Translations under genes and position numbers: made by a program
Notes under the pieces: model-generated
Told to the model about the DNA's origin: nothing
Databases searched by the model: none
The model's input: only the letters and a program-made list of their open reading frames with translations
Shown: piece after piece, positions 23,641-36,400 of the stretch
Layout: the number at the start of each line of letters is the position of its first letter
How positions within the stretch are numbered: position 1 is the first letter of the stretch
Assembly (NCBI RefSeq): GCF_022458985.1
Contig: NC_061782.1
Location: forward strand, 24,069,672-24,133,671
Source: Mugil cephalus
Taxonomy: Eukaryota; Chordata; Actinopteri; Mugiliformes; Mugilidae
Direction of reading: 5' to 3'
Length of the DNA stretch: 64,000 bases

Positions 23641-26211
23641 TTTTCATTTGTGCTTTAGGGTTAGGGTTAAGGTCCTCAAAAATGCCTTTCATGAAGCGGT
23701 TGTACTGTTAGCTTAAGGTCTTGTCACAGATTTGTATCATTGGTGAGTATTGCTCCTTTGTCTATCTATAGGTGAGAGCGGGCATTAGTGAGCCAAATCC
23801 AATGGATTGAGTTACTACCACTCCTCCACTGATACCAAAAAAAAAGCTGCACACCATTAACAGGCTAATTAAATAAAATGAGACACTGTAGGATCTTATC
23901 TAGATTTAATAAATATTATTGAAAGTCCATATATTCTTTTTTTTTTTTTTTTTGTATTAGTCATACAAAAACACTCTCTACATGAATGCTGTGTAAGTGT
24001 GTATTTTGCAGTGGCCTTTTGTGACCTTCTATCAGACTCCTATTTTGGATAGTGCGCTCAGCATTTCATCCACCTGTATCTCTAAAACCCACCCGCAAAG
24101 CTCACAAAGAGAAACATTAATGCCGACCTTCTTACCCTGGCCTCTTGCTGCTTCATTTTTCATGGTGAATTTGGTTTTGGTTTTCACTTATCCATTTGGA
24201 AAAGGGAAGAGAATATATCAAGTAAATAGAGTCTGCCCTCACTCCTCTGAAGGAAATCCACAAGGCGAGATTGCTCTAAAGGCTGTTTTCTTAAAGGAAA
24301 GAGTGCAGACTTGGGGAAAAGTCAAAGCTTTGAGTGAAGCAGCAAAAAAAGAGAGACATTAATACATGCGTCATCCACTCTTCTCGATTGTAATCCATCC
24401 ATCCGTTTGAGGCCATTTATGTGGCTCTGAGACATCAGTAGGAGATTAAAACATGCTTTAATTTAGTATCCTACACTCTGACCTGATGTGCACCTCTTCA
24501 GAAATCCAACTGCTAGGTTTTGTGATTTGATTCCGTCTCAAGATCAGACGTGGCCGGACGGTCTTTGCAGGGTTGTAACTTCTGTCAAGTTTTGTCTCAT
24601 TGCACAGCCTGGCCAGATTTGTCATGGAAAACTAGTCTTGTGAGATCACAGCAAGATTTCTGACAAGAGGACGGAGGAAATTGCAGCAATGGTTGTTTAT
24701 TCAAACTGGAAAATAAATAAAAAATAAATAAAAAAAACACGCCTAAATTGTAACATCAAATACATTCAGTATATTCTCCAGAGGTTCTCCAGTAATTTCA
24801 CTGTTGTCAAACTGACTAACACAACCATGGGATGTGCCTTTCCACATGGTTGTTAAAGAAATGAGAAGCTACTCATTGCATGATAACTGATCATCCAATA
24901 GGAGGCTCGTACCTATGGTGGCTTTTTCTTACGCCAGCCAGTGTATTTGCAGGATATAGGACAAAGAGTAAAGTCTGTAATGAAGAGGCTATGGAAATAT
25001 TTTATCTAATAAAGATTTAGAAAAACACCAAGAGTAGTCTTTGTGTAATTTAACTCTATAGGAGAATAAGAGAAGTTCATAGTAACTACACATCTCAACA
25101 ATACACACAACCACAGCTGGCAAAATGTTTTAGCTCTACTTCAAACATAGTTCACTATTGGACTCTGTGCTCAAACTACTGGAGCACCTCTTTTTCTAGC
25201 TCACCAGGTTGAGCAGACACCCCAAAAGGTTGGATTCCTTTGCTGCATGTCATCCCCTTTCACTCTCCTCATTACTTCCTGTCTTTCTCCACTGACAACT
25301 AACAAAGACAAAAGCTCAACATAGTGGCATAGAAATCCCCCTGCCAACAGGCATATGATTGCAGGCACACCATGGCACAAGACTAAATGCTCTTGTAAAC
25401 ACCTGCCAGGGCTGTAACACAAGCTCTGCATAGTTATAATATGCAACAATAAAACAAACAAACAAACAAACAAAAAAAACCCTAATCTAAGTACACAAAC
25501 TTTCCTTACATCCACAACATCTTTTAACATCTCTTGAAATATATGTAAAAATATATTCCAGATCAGTTGTTTATAAGTGCTTGTCCCAATTTCGTCAGGG
25601 ATGCTTTGTGGCATCCATAACTACAGATAGCGGTTGCATGGTAACAGTCTAGCAGGGTTGATGCTGTGCTACAGCATTAAATTGCCTCCAAAAAGACCAC
25701 AAACTGTTACCTTCTGTGTCTGTATCTTCTGTGTGGCTCTTTACTGTGGCACAGATGCATCTGGTTTTAGCTTATTCTTGTTATCCTGGTTTTAATAGCT
25801 TTCAGATTTTCTGTCTGCATTAGGAATGTACGGTTCAGATGAATTTATGAGCTCTAAATGGATTAAATATAATGATTATTAATGATGAGATTGATAAAGA
25901 AATCCTGTTTACCCAGGAGACAACTTTCTATAAAACTACAGTCGCTTAGGTCACACAAAAATAATCCACCTGTGTTTTAATTCTCTTGTTCAATTTTGAA
26001 GATTGCAGCACCTTGATTGTTTTTAGAATTTTTATTATTGTTTTTACTGCTGTATTGTTTTATTGTTTAGTTATTGCTTCAATAGATTACCTATGGGTAC
26101 AAATAAAGTAAACTGAACCTGAACCTCTCTTAAAGAGTTTTGGCTGGTAATAACCATCTAATACAACCAGAATGTTTCCTGTTAAATGCAAAGCTCATGT
26201 TTTATCCTTAA

Positions 26212-26247
26212 TTCATTATTATTATTATTATTATTAATATTATTATT
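26212..26247. repeat. (ATT)n microsatellite
   Basis: About ten ATT units with one interruption. Confidence 0.85.
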
Positions 26248-27383
26248 CAGAAATCTAAGTTCATTGTTATTATTCAGAAATCATTCTTTATTTGCTCATT
26301 GATTATATTTCATGATTTATATCCAGATGGTATTAAAAATACAATTAATAGTAAGATTACTTATATACAGGATTTATTTACTGATATGTAGTGTTACATG
26401 ATTACATGAGTGTTACATGATTAGTGGCGTTTCATTGTTTACATGTCAGTTGAGGAAAGTTCAGAGTTTGAACCGCTGAAGAAAAATAGTCAGTAGAAAA
26501 AAGCGTTAAAAGGAGTTTGTTGGTTTGTAGCCGTTGTGATGTTCTGCAAAGGTATTTTTCTTCAGTAAAAACCCTGAAAAGACGTTTCCTGTTAAAAGCA
26601 AAGATTTCAGACACCTCAAACTGAGAACGCACAATTATAACTCTTTATATCGTAAAGCATATTATTTAAGCATATTATTCTCAATTTTTTTAGTCTTGGA
26701 AACTTATTTTAGTGTGTAGAGGTTAATATGACGAGTCAGGTCCAGCAACAGAGACACTTGGCAAAGGGTTTAAGAAGAAGAGAAGAAAACTTTTTAGGCG
26801 TATGTGCTGAGTAAGCAAGTTCAACAACTGTGTGCACTCTGGCAGGAGTAAAAAACTGAATAAGTTCTTTGACAATTTTGCCTTTATTGGACAGATGACA
26901 CTATCGGTACAGACAGTAATGGGGGTGGGGGCCATGTCACACCCCACACTCCATTTGACAAAAGTGTATCACTGTGCCCTCAGAGCCCTGACTTCACTAT
27001 GCTGAAAAGTTTGTGTGCGAAAGTTTAAAATGGTCCCAAATAAAGATATTAACATTTCTGTCATAAGTGCCTCTAAAATTCACTTTTATGAATGAACCAG
27101 TCTATAAGGTTGCGCACTTCAAAAGGTCGAGCGCAGCATGAAATGAAACTATTAGCACATCATGACTGTGTTCATACAGGAGTCAGACTTCTTCAAGCAA
27201 ATTTAGCCAAGTGTGTACATTTTGCTCATAGGAGAAACACTCATTATTCCTGATCAAAGTACATCCAGTGGGGAAGAGAGTGGGAGGAGAGACGAAAGGA
27301 TGATGCAAGTGCTGCCTTTGATTTGCTCAAGGGACAACGGAAAAGAAAAAGGCACCTTGTGGCTGGGGCTGTCCTGCCCCGAT

Positions 27384-27421
27384 GTCATCATCATCATCAT
27401 CATCGTCGTCGTCATCATCTC
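27384..27421. repeat. (CAT)n/(CGT)n microsatellite
   Basis: Run of CAT units with three CGT variants. It explains the poly-His, poly-Met and poly-Ile stretches seen in open frames on both strands here. Confidence 0.9.
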
Positions 27422-27639
27422 TCTATGAGAGAGATGAAAAGTTTGCATTTCAATTTCATCAAGAACTCTGAAGATGGAAAAGTCAGGTACAAAAAAGTCT
27501 CCTAGACAATCAAACATGAGAGCAAAGATGTTTAAAAGAAAAACAATATTTTTGGTTAATGCACGACACATCATCGGAGTTATTCAACCAAAATTAAAAA
27601 AAATATATACAGACTTATTGGCATGTTAAAAGTAGAGGC

Positions 27640-28118
27640 CAGGGGTCGGCAACCCGCGGCTCCGGAGCCGCATGCGGCTCCTTCGTTCCTCTGTTGCGGC
27701 TCTCTGTGGCGAGTGGTGCGGAGCAAGGACGCTGATCAAAGCCGTTCACTTTTTCACGCTAACTGCCTCAGAATAGCGGCAACTAGTCACTCATCGGTGA
27801 ACGAGCGAGAGCTGCACAACAACTGAATGACACTGAATGCCACACCACACTCACGGTTGTAACATCAAACAACCAAAAAACACTGAACTCCCACAGTGCA
27901 TTGCAGCACATTAGTTGCTACACTCGTTGCTATCGAGTATTTAATTCAAATGTATTTTTATTTTAGTTTAGTTTTTTAAATATAATTCTAAATTTGAATT
28001 GATGATGATCTTTTAACATTAAAATAAAATGTATTTAATTTTTTGTCGCTCAAAATATACGTCACAACTGCCTGCGACCAGGTCCAGCCCGCTATTTATT
28101 GAATTTTTCGACCCCCAG
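27640..28118. mobile_element. hAT-like DNA transposon relic
   Basis: Starts CAGGGGTCGGCAACCCGCGG followed by CTCCGGAGCCGCATGCGGCTC, a signature of a vertebrate hAT-type family, and ends near TTTTTCGACCCCCAG, which approximates the inverted start. At about 480 bp it is far too short to carry a transposase. An exact target duplication is not visible, so the right end is approximate. Confidence 0.65.
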
Positions 28119-29487
28119 GTAAGCCAACCACGGATAAATCCCTGCTATGTCTCATAAATGCAATTCGTTTTCTCTGTAGCAGTCATTTCATTTCATAGGT
28201 GCAACACACTATAAGCCTAGCATAGAGGTGAAAACGATACATGCAGTATTATCATCATTTTAGATGTCAAAGGGGTTTTGTGGCTCCCAGTGTTTTCTTT
28301 TATGTGGGAAACGGTTCCAAATGGCTCATTTTATCATAAATCAATCAGCTATATCAGCTAGAGAGAAGTATGACAAGCCACTGCAGATAAAGATTAACAA
28401 ACCCACTGTGATGTCACTCACTAGTTTATTGAAGCGTGGTTCTGAAGCGAAGCGTGGTTTCTCTGGCCATTGGCATCTTTACTGTGCCAAACTCTACCTA
28501 ACCTCTGGCTAATGGAAAAATTAGTCCAATCTATTTAGTGAGTGAGATAGCAAGTTTTTTTTATTTTATTTTATTTATTTATTTTAAAATCATCCACTTA
28601 TAGTGGTTATCTGTATCAGGCTCTAAATATGTTTAGTTCTGTAAAATAAATAAACGCTTTTTGAGTCGGCCTCAAGTGGACACCATAGAAACTGCAGTTT
28701 CTGACACAAGATTATTTGTTTCTGCTGGGGAATGACTGAAATGAAACACGCGATTTTACTGAATATTTTTTTCTTTGTTCTCTGAGCATTGCTGCATGAT
28801 GTAAATACCTTGTGTATTTTCAGGGAACTTCAGGGACCACTGAACACATCATGGTCAACACACTGGGCTCAGACATTTGTTACTGCAACAGAACAGACCT
28901 TTCCTGGGTCTAGAAATGTGTTCGTTATCAGCTTTAGCTTTTAAATTAATGCATTTCGCTATTGTCAGACCTAGGGTTGCCACCCGTTCCATAAAATACA
29001 GAACGGGCTATATAACTATTCAGGACAACAAATATGAATATCGAAGATTTTTTTTTCTTATTTATTTATTTTTTTATATATATAACTCACTCAAGGTTTA
29101 AAGTTTTGTCTAAATGATGCCGTGGCCGCTTTAGGTGACAGATGGCCCATTTTGACCGTTTTAAATGCAAATACCTGCCTACAATTGCTGCAGTTACGAA
29201 AAACATATAAAAAAAGTGTTGTATTATATGTTCGTTGATGTTGTCTTTGCCCAACATAGTTAGCCTGGTAGCTGAAATGGTTGAGTAGCTAATTAAGCAG
29301 CTAATAAATTAGCCGTGGGTTAGCGCATCTCTGGCTGTGTTAACATGCTAACAAGTGCAAGGTTACTTTTAACGGTATATTTTAAATATAACTGAGAAAA
29401 CTGCATCTCCCAGTAACAGCCTGAGCGTTTCACAGAAAAAAACAACACTTTGATAAAGCTGCACTAAAAGAACTGTTGAGAAAAAAC
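28119..29487. other. Non-coding stretch upstream of the exon-like array
   Basis: No exon could be assigned. GGGTTGCCACCCGTTCC with ACAGAACGGGC near 28,975-29,010 looks like the end of another hAT-type element. No TATA box or CpG-rich promoter is evident for the array downstream. Confidence 0.35.
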
Positions 29488-29702
29488 TTCATGATTAATG
29501 CCATAATTAGGGAATAACTTCTAATAACCAAATCAATAATTATATGAGAATCAGAGACTCCTGTCATGACAGTGAAATCATCTGCTTTCTGTAATTTGCA
29601 TATGGAATGTAGAGAGGTTCCAGACAGTCTTTGATGTTCATCAGAACCTTTGATCAAAGCCTCAGGTTGTCAAGGAGATCCAGCCACAAACACTAAACTC
29701 TG
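29488..29702. repeat. Leader repeat, copy 1, before the exon-like array
   Basis: About 215 bp starting TTCATGATTAATGCCATAAT and ending CACAAACACTAAACTC is repeated almost exactly at 30,374-30,591. Each copy precedes a unit that carries ATGTCAGGC near its 5' end, so the leader marks the start of two successive sub-arrays. Confidence 0.85.
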
Positions 29703-30373
29703 TGTTTAAGATGTCAGGCTTAATGTCACTTTGTTTGCAGCTTTCAGATGGTAAGGTACATCTCAGATTTAGTCTCAAACACTAAACTCAGTTTAACTCT
29801 TTTTCTTCTTTTCTTTTTCAGGATTTTTCAGGAAACAATAAACCTCAGGGAGTCAAATTTCAGACATAACGTGACCTTGTTTGGAGCTTTCACATGGTAA
29901 GGTACATCTCAGATTTAGTCTCAAACACTGAACTCAGTTTAACTCTTTTTCTGCCTTTGTTTTTCAGAACTTCCAGGAAACAAGGAGCCAGATTTCAGAC
30001 TTGACATCACTTTGTTTGGAGCTTTCAGATGGTAAGGTACATCTCAGATTTAGTCTGAAACACTGAGCTCAGTTTAACTCTTTTCCTGTTTTTCTTTTTC
30101 AGGATTTCCAGGAAACAAGGAGTCAGATTTCAGACTTAACATCACTTTGTTTGGAGCTTTCACATGGTAAGGTACATCTCAGATTTAGTCTGAAACACTA
30201 AACTCAGTCTAACTCTTTTTCTTCTTTTCTTTTTCAGAACTTCCAGGAAACAAGGAGTCAGATTTCAGACTTAACGTCACTTTGGAGCTTTCAGATGGTA
30301 AGGTACATCTCAGATTTAGAAATAAGGACAGATGATGTCTAACGTGGCTTCCTTGAAATTGATTTAAAATTTA

Positions 30374-30591
30374 TTCATGATTAATGCCATAATTAGGGAA
30401 TAACTTCTAATATCCAAATCAATAATTATATGAGAATCAGAGACTCCTGTCATGACAGTGAAATCATCTGCTTTCTGTAATTTCCATATGGAATATAGAG
30501 AGGTTCCAGACAGTCTTTGATGTTCATCGGAACCTTTGATCAAAGCCTCAGGTTGTCAAGGAGATCCAACCACAAACACTAAACTCAGTGT
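30374..30591. repeat. Leader repeat, copy 2
   Basis: Near-identical to 29,488-29,702. It is followed by an acceptor-like pyrimidine tract and a core that includes ATGTCAGGCATAATGTCAC, as in copy 1. Confidence 0.85.
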
Positions 30592-31659
30592 TTAACTCTT
30601 TTTTTGCTATTGTTTTTCAGGACTTCCAGTCAAGAATAAACCTCAGGGAGTAAGATGTCAGGCATAATGTCACTTTGTTTGCAGCTTTCAGATGGTAAGG
30701 TACATCTCAGATTTAGTCTCAAACACTGAACTCAGTTTAACTCTTTTTCTTCTTTTCTTTTTCAGGATTTTTCAGGAAACAATAAACCTCAGGGAGTCAA
30801 ATTTCAGACATAACGTCACCTTGTTTGGAGCTTTCACATGGTAAGGTTCATCTCAGATTTAGTCTCAAACACTGAACTCAGTTTAACTCTTTTTCTTCTT
30901 TTCTTTTTTAGGATTTCCAGGAAACAAGGAGTCAAATTTCAGACTTAACATCACTTTGTTTGGCGCTTTCAGATGGTAAGGTACATCTCAGATTTAGTCT
31001 CAAATACTGAATACAGTTTAACTCATTTTCTTCTTTTCTTTTTCAGGATTTTACAGTAAACAGTAAACCTCGGGGAGTCAAATTTCAGACATAATGTGAC
31101 CTTGTTTGGAGCTTTCAGATGGTAAGGTACATCTCAGATTGATTCTCAAACACTGAATTTAGTTTAACTCTTTTTCTACCTTTGTTTTTCAGGACTTTCA
31201 GGAAACAAGGAGTCAGATTTCAGACTTGACATCACTTTGTTTGGAGCTTTCAGATGGTAAGGTACATCTCAGATTTAGTCTCAAATGCTGAACTCAGTTT
31301 AACTCTTTTTCTTCTTTTGTTTTTAAGGTCTTCCAGGAAACAATAAACCTCAGGGAGTCAGATTTCAGACTTAACATCACTTTGTTTGGAGCTTTCAGAT
31401 GGTAAGGTACATCTCAGATTTAGTCTCAAACACTGAGCTCAATTTAACTCCTTTTCTGCTTTTGTTTTTCAGGATTTCCAGGAAACAAGGAGTCAGATTT
31501 CAGACTTAACATCACTTTGTTTTGAGCTTTCACATGGTAAGGTACCTCTCAGATTTAGTCTCAAATGCTGAACTCAGTTTAACTGTTTTTCTGCTTTTGT
31601 TTTTCAGGATCTCACAGGTCAGTAGACTTAAACTCAGGTGAGTTTATATTCGACTTAAC

Positions 31660-32400
31660 ATCACTTGGTTTGTAGTATCTCAAAAATCTTCTATTTGTCT
31701 TCTTTAAATTTTCAATGTTTTAATGTTGTTTGATTCTTTTGGTTCAGACAAACAGGGATAGGTAATAGATTTTAAGTACCGACTATTTTCCACTGTCATC
31801 TCTGCGTTCTTCTTCAAGTTTGTCATTTTAGGTGTGACATGTACTTTTAAGGTGTTCTACCTGTAGAAGTTGTGTCGTACGGTCCTCATTGTGAGCTGAG
31901 TCCATCTGTTGTTTGAGATGTAATGTCCTCATCCTGATTCTTGGTCCGGTCGCCTGCTTCCTGATTCGATGTCCGACAGTTTGTGGTGGACTGGGGGTGT
32001 CTTTGGAGGTCCAGAGCAGGCACTGGTCGCTATGTGTGGGTTTCATGTGTATTGTTACTTTGACTGCTCCGTCATCTTTGTGGTTACTTTGCCAACTTGT
32101 TGACTGAATGGGGATGAGGAGCGTCCATGGCTCTACACACATAGGGACTCTCTCCTCCTAGTAGTCCTTCGGGCTGCCAGGGGCATTTGGCCGACTGGTG
32201 GATCACTATTCGACCACAGGCCTACAGGAGGAGCACCTTTTTAAAAGTACAACGTCTACCTTCCCAGATGACGGCCTGCTAAAGAAGGATCGCACGTGAC
32301 ATTGAAATCATGTCAGGTATTTAAAGAATCCTTTAACTGTACCCTTTTGTCTACCAAAAGAATCAAACACCATCGCTGTTTGAGCTTTCAGATGTCAGGT
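31660..32400. repeat. Higher-order spacer block, copy 1
   Basis: Starts near CTCAAAAATCTTCTATTTGTC, includes TTCAATGTTTTAATGTTGTT, GACAGTTTGTGGTGGACTG, TTGTTACTTTG and GGAGGAGCACCTTTTTAAAAG, and ends at ATCAAACACCATCGCT before a fresh run of units. It holds splice-like words (GGATAGGTAA; CCTGTAG). Partial open frames here differ between copies, so coding is not supported. Confidence 0.8.
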
Positions 32401-33904
32401 ACATTCAGAACTTAGCCACAATCACTAAACTCATAAGATTTAAACTCTTCGTTTTGTTTGTTTCAGATTTCAGAAAGCAATACTCAGAGGAGTCAATTTC
32501 AGACATAATGTTCATTTTGTTTGGAGCTTTCCATGGTAAGGTTACATCTGAGATTAGTCTCAAAGCACCAATTAGCTATGCATTTTAATCTCTTTTCTCC
32601 TTTTGCTTTCAGGATTTCCAGAAAACAAGGACTCAGATTTCAACTTAACCTCACCTTGTTTGGAGCTTTCAGATGGTAAGGTTCATCTCAGATTTAGTCT
32701 CAAATACTGAATACAGTTTATGCTTTGTTCTGCTTTCATTTTTCCAGGATTTCAGAAACAAGGATTTAATTTCAGACTTAACATCACTTTGGAGCTTTCA
32801 GAAATGTAAGGTACATCTTAGATTTGACTTGAAACACTGAGCTCAGTTTAACCTTTTTCTTCTTTTTTTTCAGGAATTTCAGGAAACATTAAACCTCAGG
32901 GCATTCAATTTTTCAGGACATTAATGGACATATTTGGAGCTTTCAGATGTAAGGTACTCAGATTTAGTCTCAATATGAATCAGTTTAACATTTCTTCTTT
33001 TGTTTTACAGGACTTCAGGTAAATATTTGGTCTATGTTTCGACTTAATGTCAAACTTGGAGCGTTTCACTGGTAGGTAATTCAGATTTAGTCTGTAAACA
33101 CTAAACTAGGTTTAACTTTTTTTTAACTGCTTTTCTGTTTCAGGATTTCCGAAACAGGATTCAGATTTCGACTTAAGGCGATCATCTTGGAGCTTTCAGA
33201 TGGTAAGGTACATCTCAGATTTACTCTGAAACACTGAGCTCAGTTTAACTCCTTTTCTGCTTTTGTTTTTCAGGACTTCCAGGAAACAAGGAGTCAGATT
33301 TCAGACTTAACATCACTTTGTTTGGAGCTTTCAGATGGTAAGGTACATCTCAGATTTAGTCTGAAACACTGAGCTCAGTTTAACTCTTTTTCTGCTTTTT
33401 TTTTGGATTCAGGAATTATTCTCAGGAGCAATCAGACAATAAACCTCAGGGAGTCAATATTTCAGACTTACGTGACCTTGTTTGAAGACTAATCAATGTA
33501 AGGTTCTTCGATTTAGTTCTTTCAAATTCATACTGAAATGCAGTTTAACTCTTTTTCTGCTTTTGTTTTTCAGGACTTCCAGAAGAAAAATCTCCCTCTG
33601 CAGATTCAGATTTCAGATTAAGTCATCATGGTTGGAATTTCAATTGTAATGTTATCATCTCAGATTTATTCTCAAATTACGAAACAATTTAACTCTTTTC
33701 TGCTTTTCTTTTTCAGGACTTCCAGGAACAAGGAGTCAGATTTCAGATTAACGTCAACTTCGGAGCTTTCAGATGGTAAGGTACTATCTGCATTTGATTT
33801 TAGTCTGAAACATAAACTCAGTACTAACTCTTTTCAGCGTTTCTTTTTCAGGACTTCCAGGAAACAATCTTTGGATGTATATTTCAGACTTTAACATCTA
33901 CTTG

Positions 33905-34600
33905 TTTGTATTTTAATTCTAAGATTCTTTTTGTCTCTTAAATTTTCAATGTTTTAATGTTGTTTGATTCTTTTGGTTCGACAGAAGGGATAGGTAAGAT
34001 TTTTAAGTACCTGACATGTTTCCACTGTCATCTGCGTTCTTGTTCAGAGTTGTCATCTGGTAGGAGTGACATGTACTGTTAAAATGGTGTTCCTCCTGTA
34101 GACGTGGCCGACGGTCTCTGGAGGACAGAGTCCCATCTGTGAGAGCTGATGCTCCCTCATTTCCGATTCATGGTCGGGTCGCTGCTTCCATGATCTCGAT
34201 GTCCTGACGTTTGTGGTGGATTGGGTGTGTTTGGAAGTCCAGTGCAGGGCACTGGTCGGTACTTTGTGGGTTTCCTGGTATTGTTACTTTGATGCTGCTG
34301 TCATCTTTGGGTTAATTTGCCAACTTTTGACCATGATCAGGATGAGGGAGCATCCATGCTTGACCATCACATGGACTCTACTCCTCAGAGCCATCGGGCC
34401 TTTAGGGGCATGGCGACTGGTGGATCTACGACCACGCCTACAGGAGGAGCACCTTTTTAAAAGTACACGTCACCTTCTACCAGATGACGCCTCTAAAAGA
34501 CTGCACGTGACACATAAAACATGTCAGGTATTTAAAAATCTTAACTGTCCCTTTTGTCTTACCAAAGAATCAAACACCATCGCTTTGTTGGAGCTTTCAA
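33905..34600. repeat. Higher-order spacer block, copy 2
   Basis: Same landmarks as copy 1, with small indels. Its 145-codon frame (34,213-34,650) is not preserved in other copies and is not called a gene. Confidence 0.8.
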
Positions 34601-35749
34601 TGTTGGACATTCTCAGACTTAGCCACAATACACTAAACTCCATACTTTAAACTCTCCTGTTTGTTTTTCAAGATTTCCAGAATGTCAATTTAACTCAGAG
34701 GAGTTCAGAATTCAGACATAACGTCACTTTGTTTGGAGCTTTCACATGGTAAGGTGCATTCTCAGATTTGGGTCTCAACATCGAACTCAGTTTAACTCAT
34801 TTTTCTTCTATTTACTTTTTCAGAACTTCCAGGAAACAGGTTCGATTTCAGTACTTCAACATCCTTTGGAAGAGTCGATTTCAGACTTATGGTAAGGTCA
34901 TCTCAGATTTAGTCTGAAACACTCAAACTTAGTTTAACTCTTTTCTTCTTTTCTTTTTCAGGATTTTTCAGGAAACAATAAACCTCAGGGAGTCAAATTT
35001 CAGACATAACGTCACCTTGTTTGGAGCTTTCAGATGGTAAGGTACATCTCAGATTTAGTCTCAAATACTGAATACAGTTTAACTCTTTCTGCTTTTCTGT
35101 TTCAGGATTTCCAGAAAACAAGGATTCAGATTTCAGACGTAACATCACTTTGTTTGGAGCTTTCAGATGGTAAGGTACATCTCAGATTTACTCTGAAACA
35201 CTGAGCTCAGTTTAACTCTTTTTCTGCTTTTCTTTTTCAGGATTTTTCAGGAAACAATAATTTAAACCTCAGGAGATGTTGACTTTAATTTTCAGCATTT
35301 AACGTGACCTTGTTTGGACTTTCAATGTAAGTTCATCTTCATGTTTTAGTCTCAAATACTGAATACAGTTTAACTCTTTTTCTGCTTTTGTTTTTCAGGA
35401 CTTCCAGAAGAAAAATCTCCCTCTGCAGATTCAGATTTCAGACTTAACGTCACCTGGTTTGGAATTTTCAGATGGTAAGGTACATCTCAGATTTAGTCTC
35501 AAATACTGAACTCAATTTAACTCTTTTTCTGCTTTTCTTTTTCAGGACTTCCAGGAAACAAGGAGTCAGATTTCAGACTTAACGTCACTTCGGAGCTTTC
35601 AGATGGTAAGGTACATCTCAGATTTAGTCTCATTCACTTTTAATTACTCGTTAACTGAAACATTATTCTTGCTTTCTTTTTCATGGACTTCCAGAAACAA
35701 ATCTTAGGGTTAGATCTATACTTTTTGTTTTCAATTCATGTTATGGATT

Positions 35750-36400
35750 TGTTAAAATACTTGGTTTGTTAGTATCTCAAAATCTTCTATTGTCTTCTTA
35801 AATTTCATGTTTTAATGTTGTTTGATCTTGGTTCGACAGAAGGATAGGTAAGTTTTTAAGTACCTGACATGTTTCCTGTCATCTGCGTCTTGTTCGAGTT
35901 GTATCTGGTGGTGACTGTACTTAAATGGTGTTCTCTGTACGTGGCGACGGTCTGAGGCGAGTCCCATCTGTGGTAGAGCATGAATGCTCCCTCATCCCGA
36001 TTCTGGTCCGGTCGCCTGCTTCTGATCTCGATGTCCTGACAGTTGTGTGGACTGTGGGTGTTTGGAGTCCAGAGGCATGGTCGTATTGTGGTTTCTGTGT
36101 ATTGTATTTGATGCTGCTGTCATCTTGGTTAATTTGCCAACTTTTGACTGAATCGATGAGGAGCATCCATGCTCTACCTCCATAGGACTCTCTCTCCAGC
36201 CATCGGGCGGCAGGGGGCATGCCGACTTGGTGGATCTATGGACCACGCTACAGGAGGAGCACCTTTTAAAGTACACGTCACCTTTACCAGTGACGCTTCT
36301 AAGATGACTGCACGTGACTGTTAAACATGTCGGTATTTTAACAATCTTAACTGTCCCTTTTGTCTTACCAAAGAATCAAACCCTCGCTTGTTTGGAGCTT
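35750..36400. repeat. Higher-order spacer block, copy 3
   Basis: Same landmarks, but with dense single-base deletions (for example GACAGTTGTGTGGACTG against GACAGTTTGTGGTGGACTG). The most degraded copy. Confidence 0.8.

Larger units (their letters stand above)
23641..27639. other. Non-coding stretch with several simple repeats
   Basis: No gene recognised. Contains poly(T) at about 23,938-23,953, an (AAAC)n patch at about 25,449-25,475, a LINE-like tail (TACCTATGGGTACAAATAAAG with CTGAAC repeats) at about 26,088-26,128, an (ATT)n tract and a (CAT)n tract. Frames at 23,997-24,362 and 25,201-25,614 show no domains. Confidence 0.4.

Noticed and set aside
27213..27574. Poly-His / poly-Met / poly-Ile proteins
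   Set aside because: Translations of the (CAT)n microsatellite on both strands.
34213..34650. 145-codon frame within spacer block copy 2
   Set aside because: The block occurs five times, and the corresponding frames in the other copies shift or stop, so the frame is not maintained.
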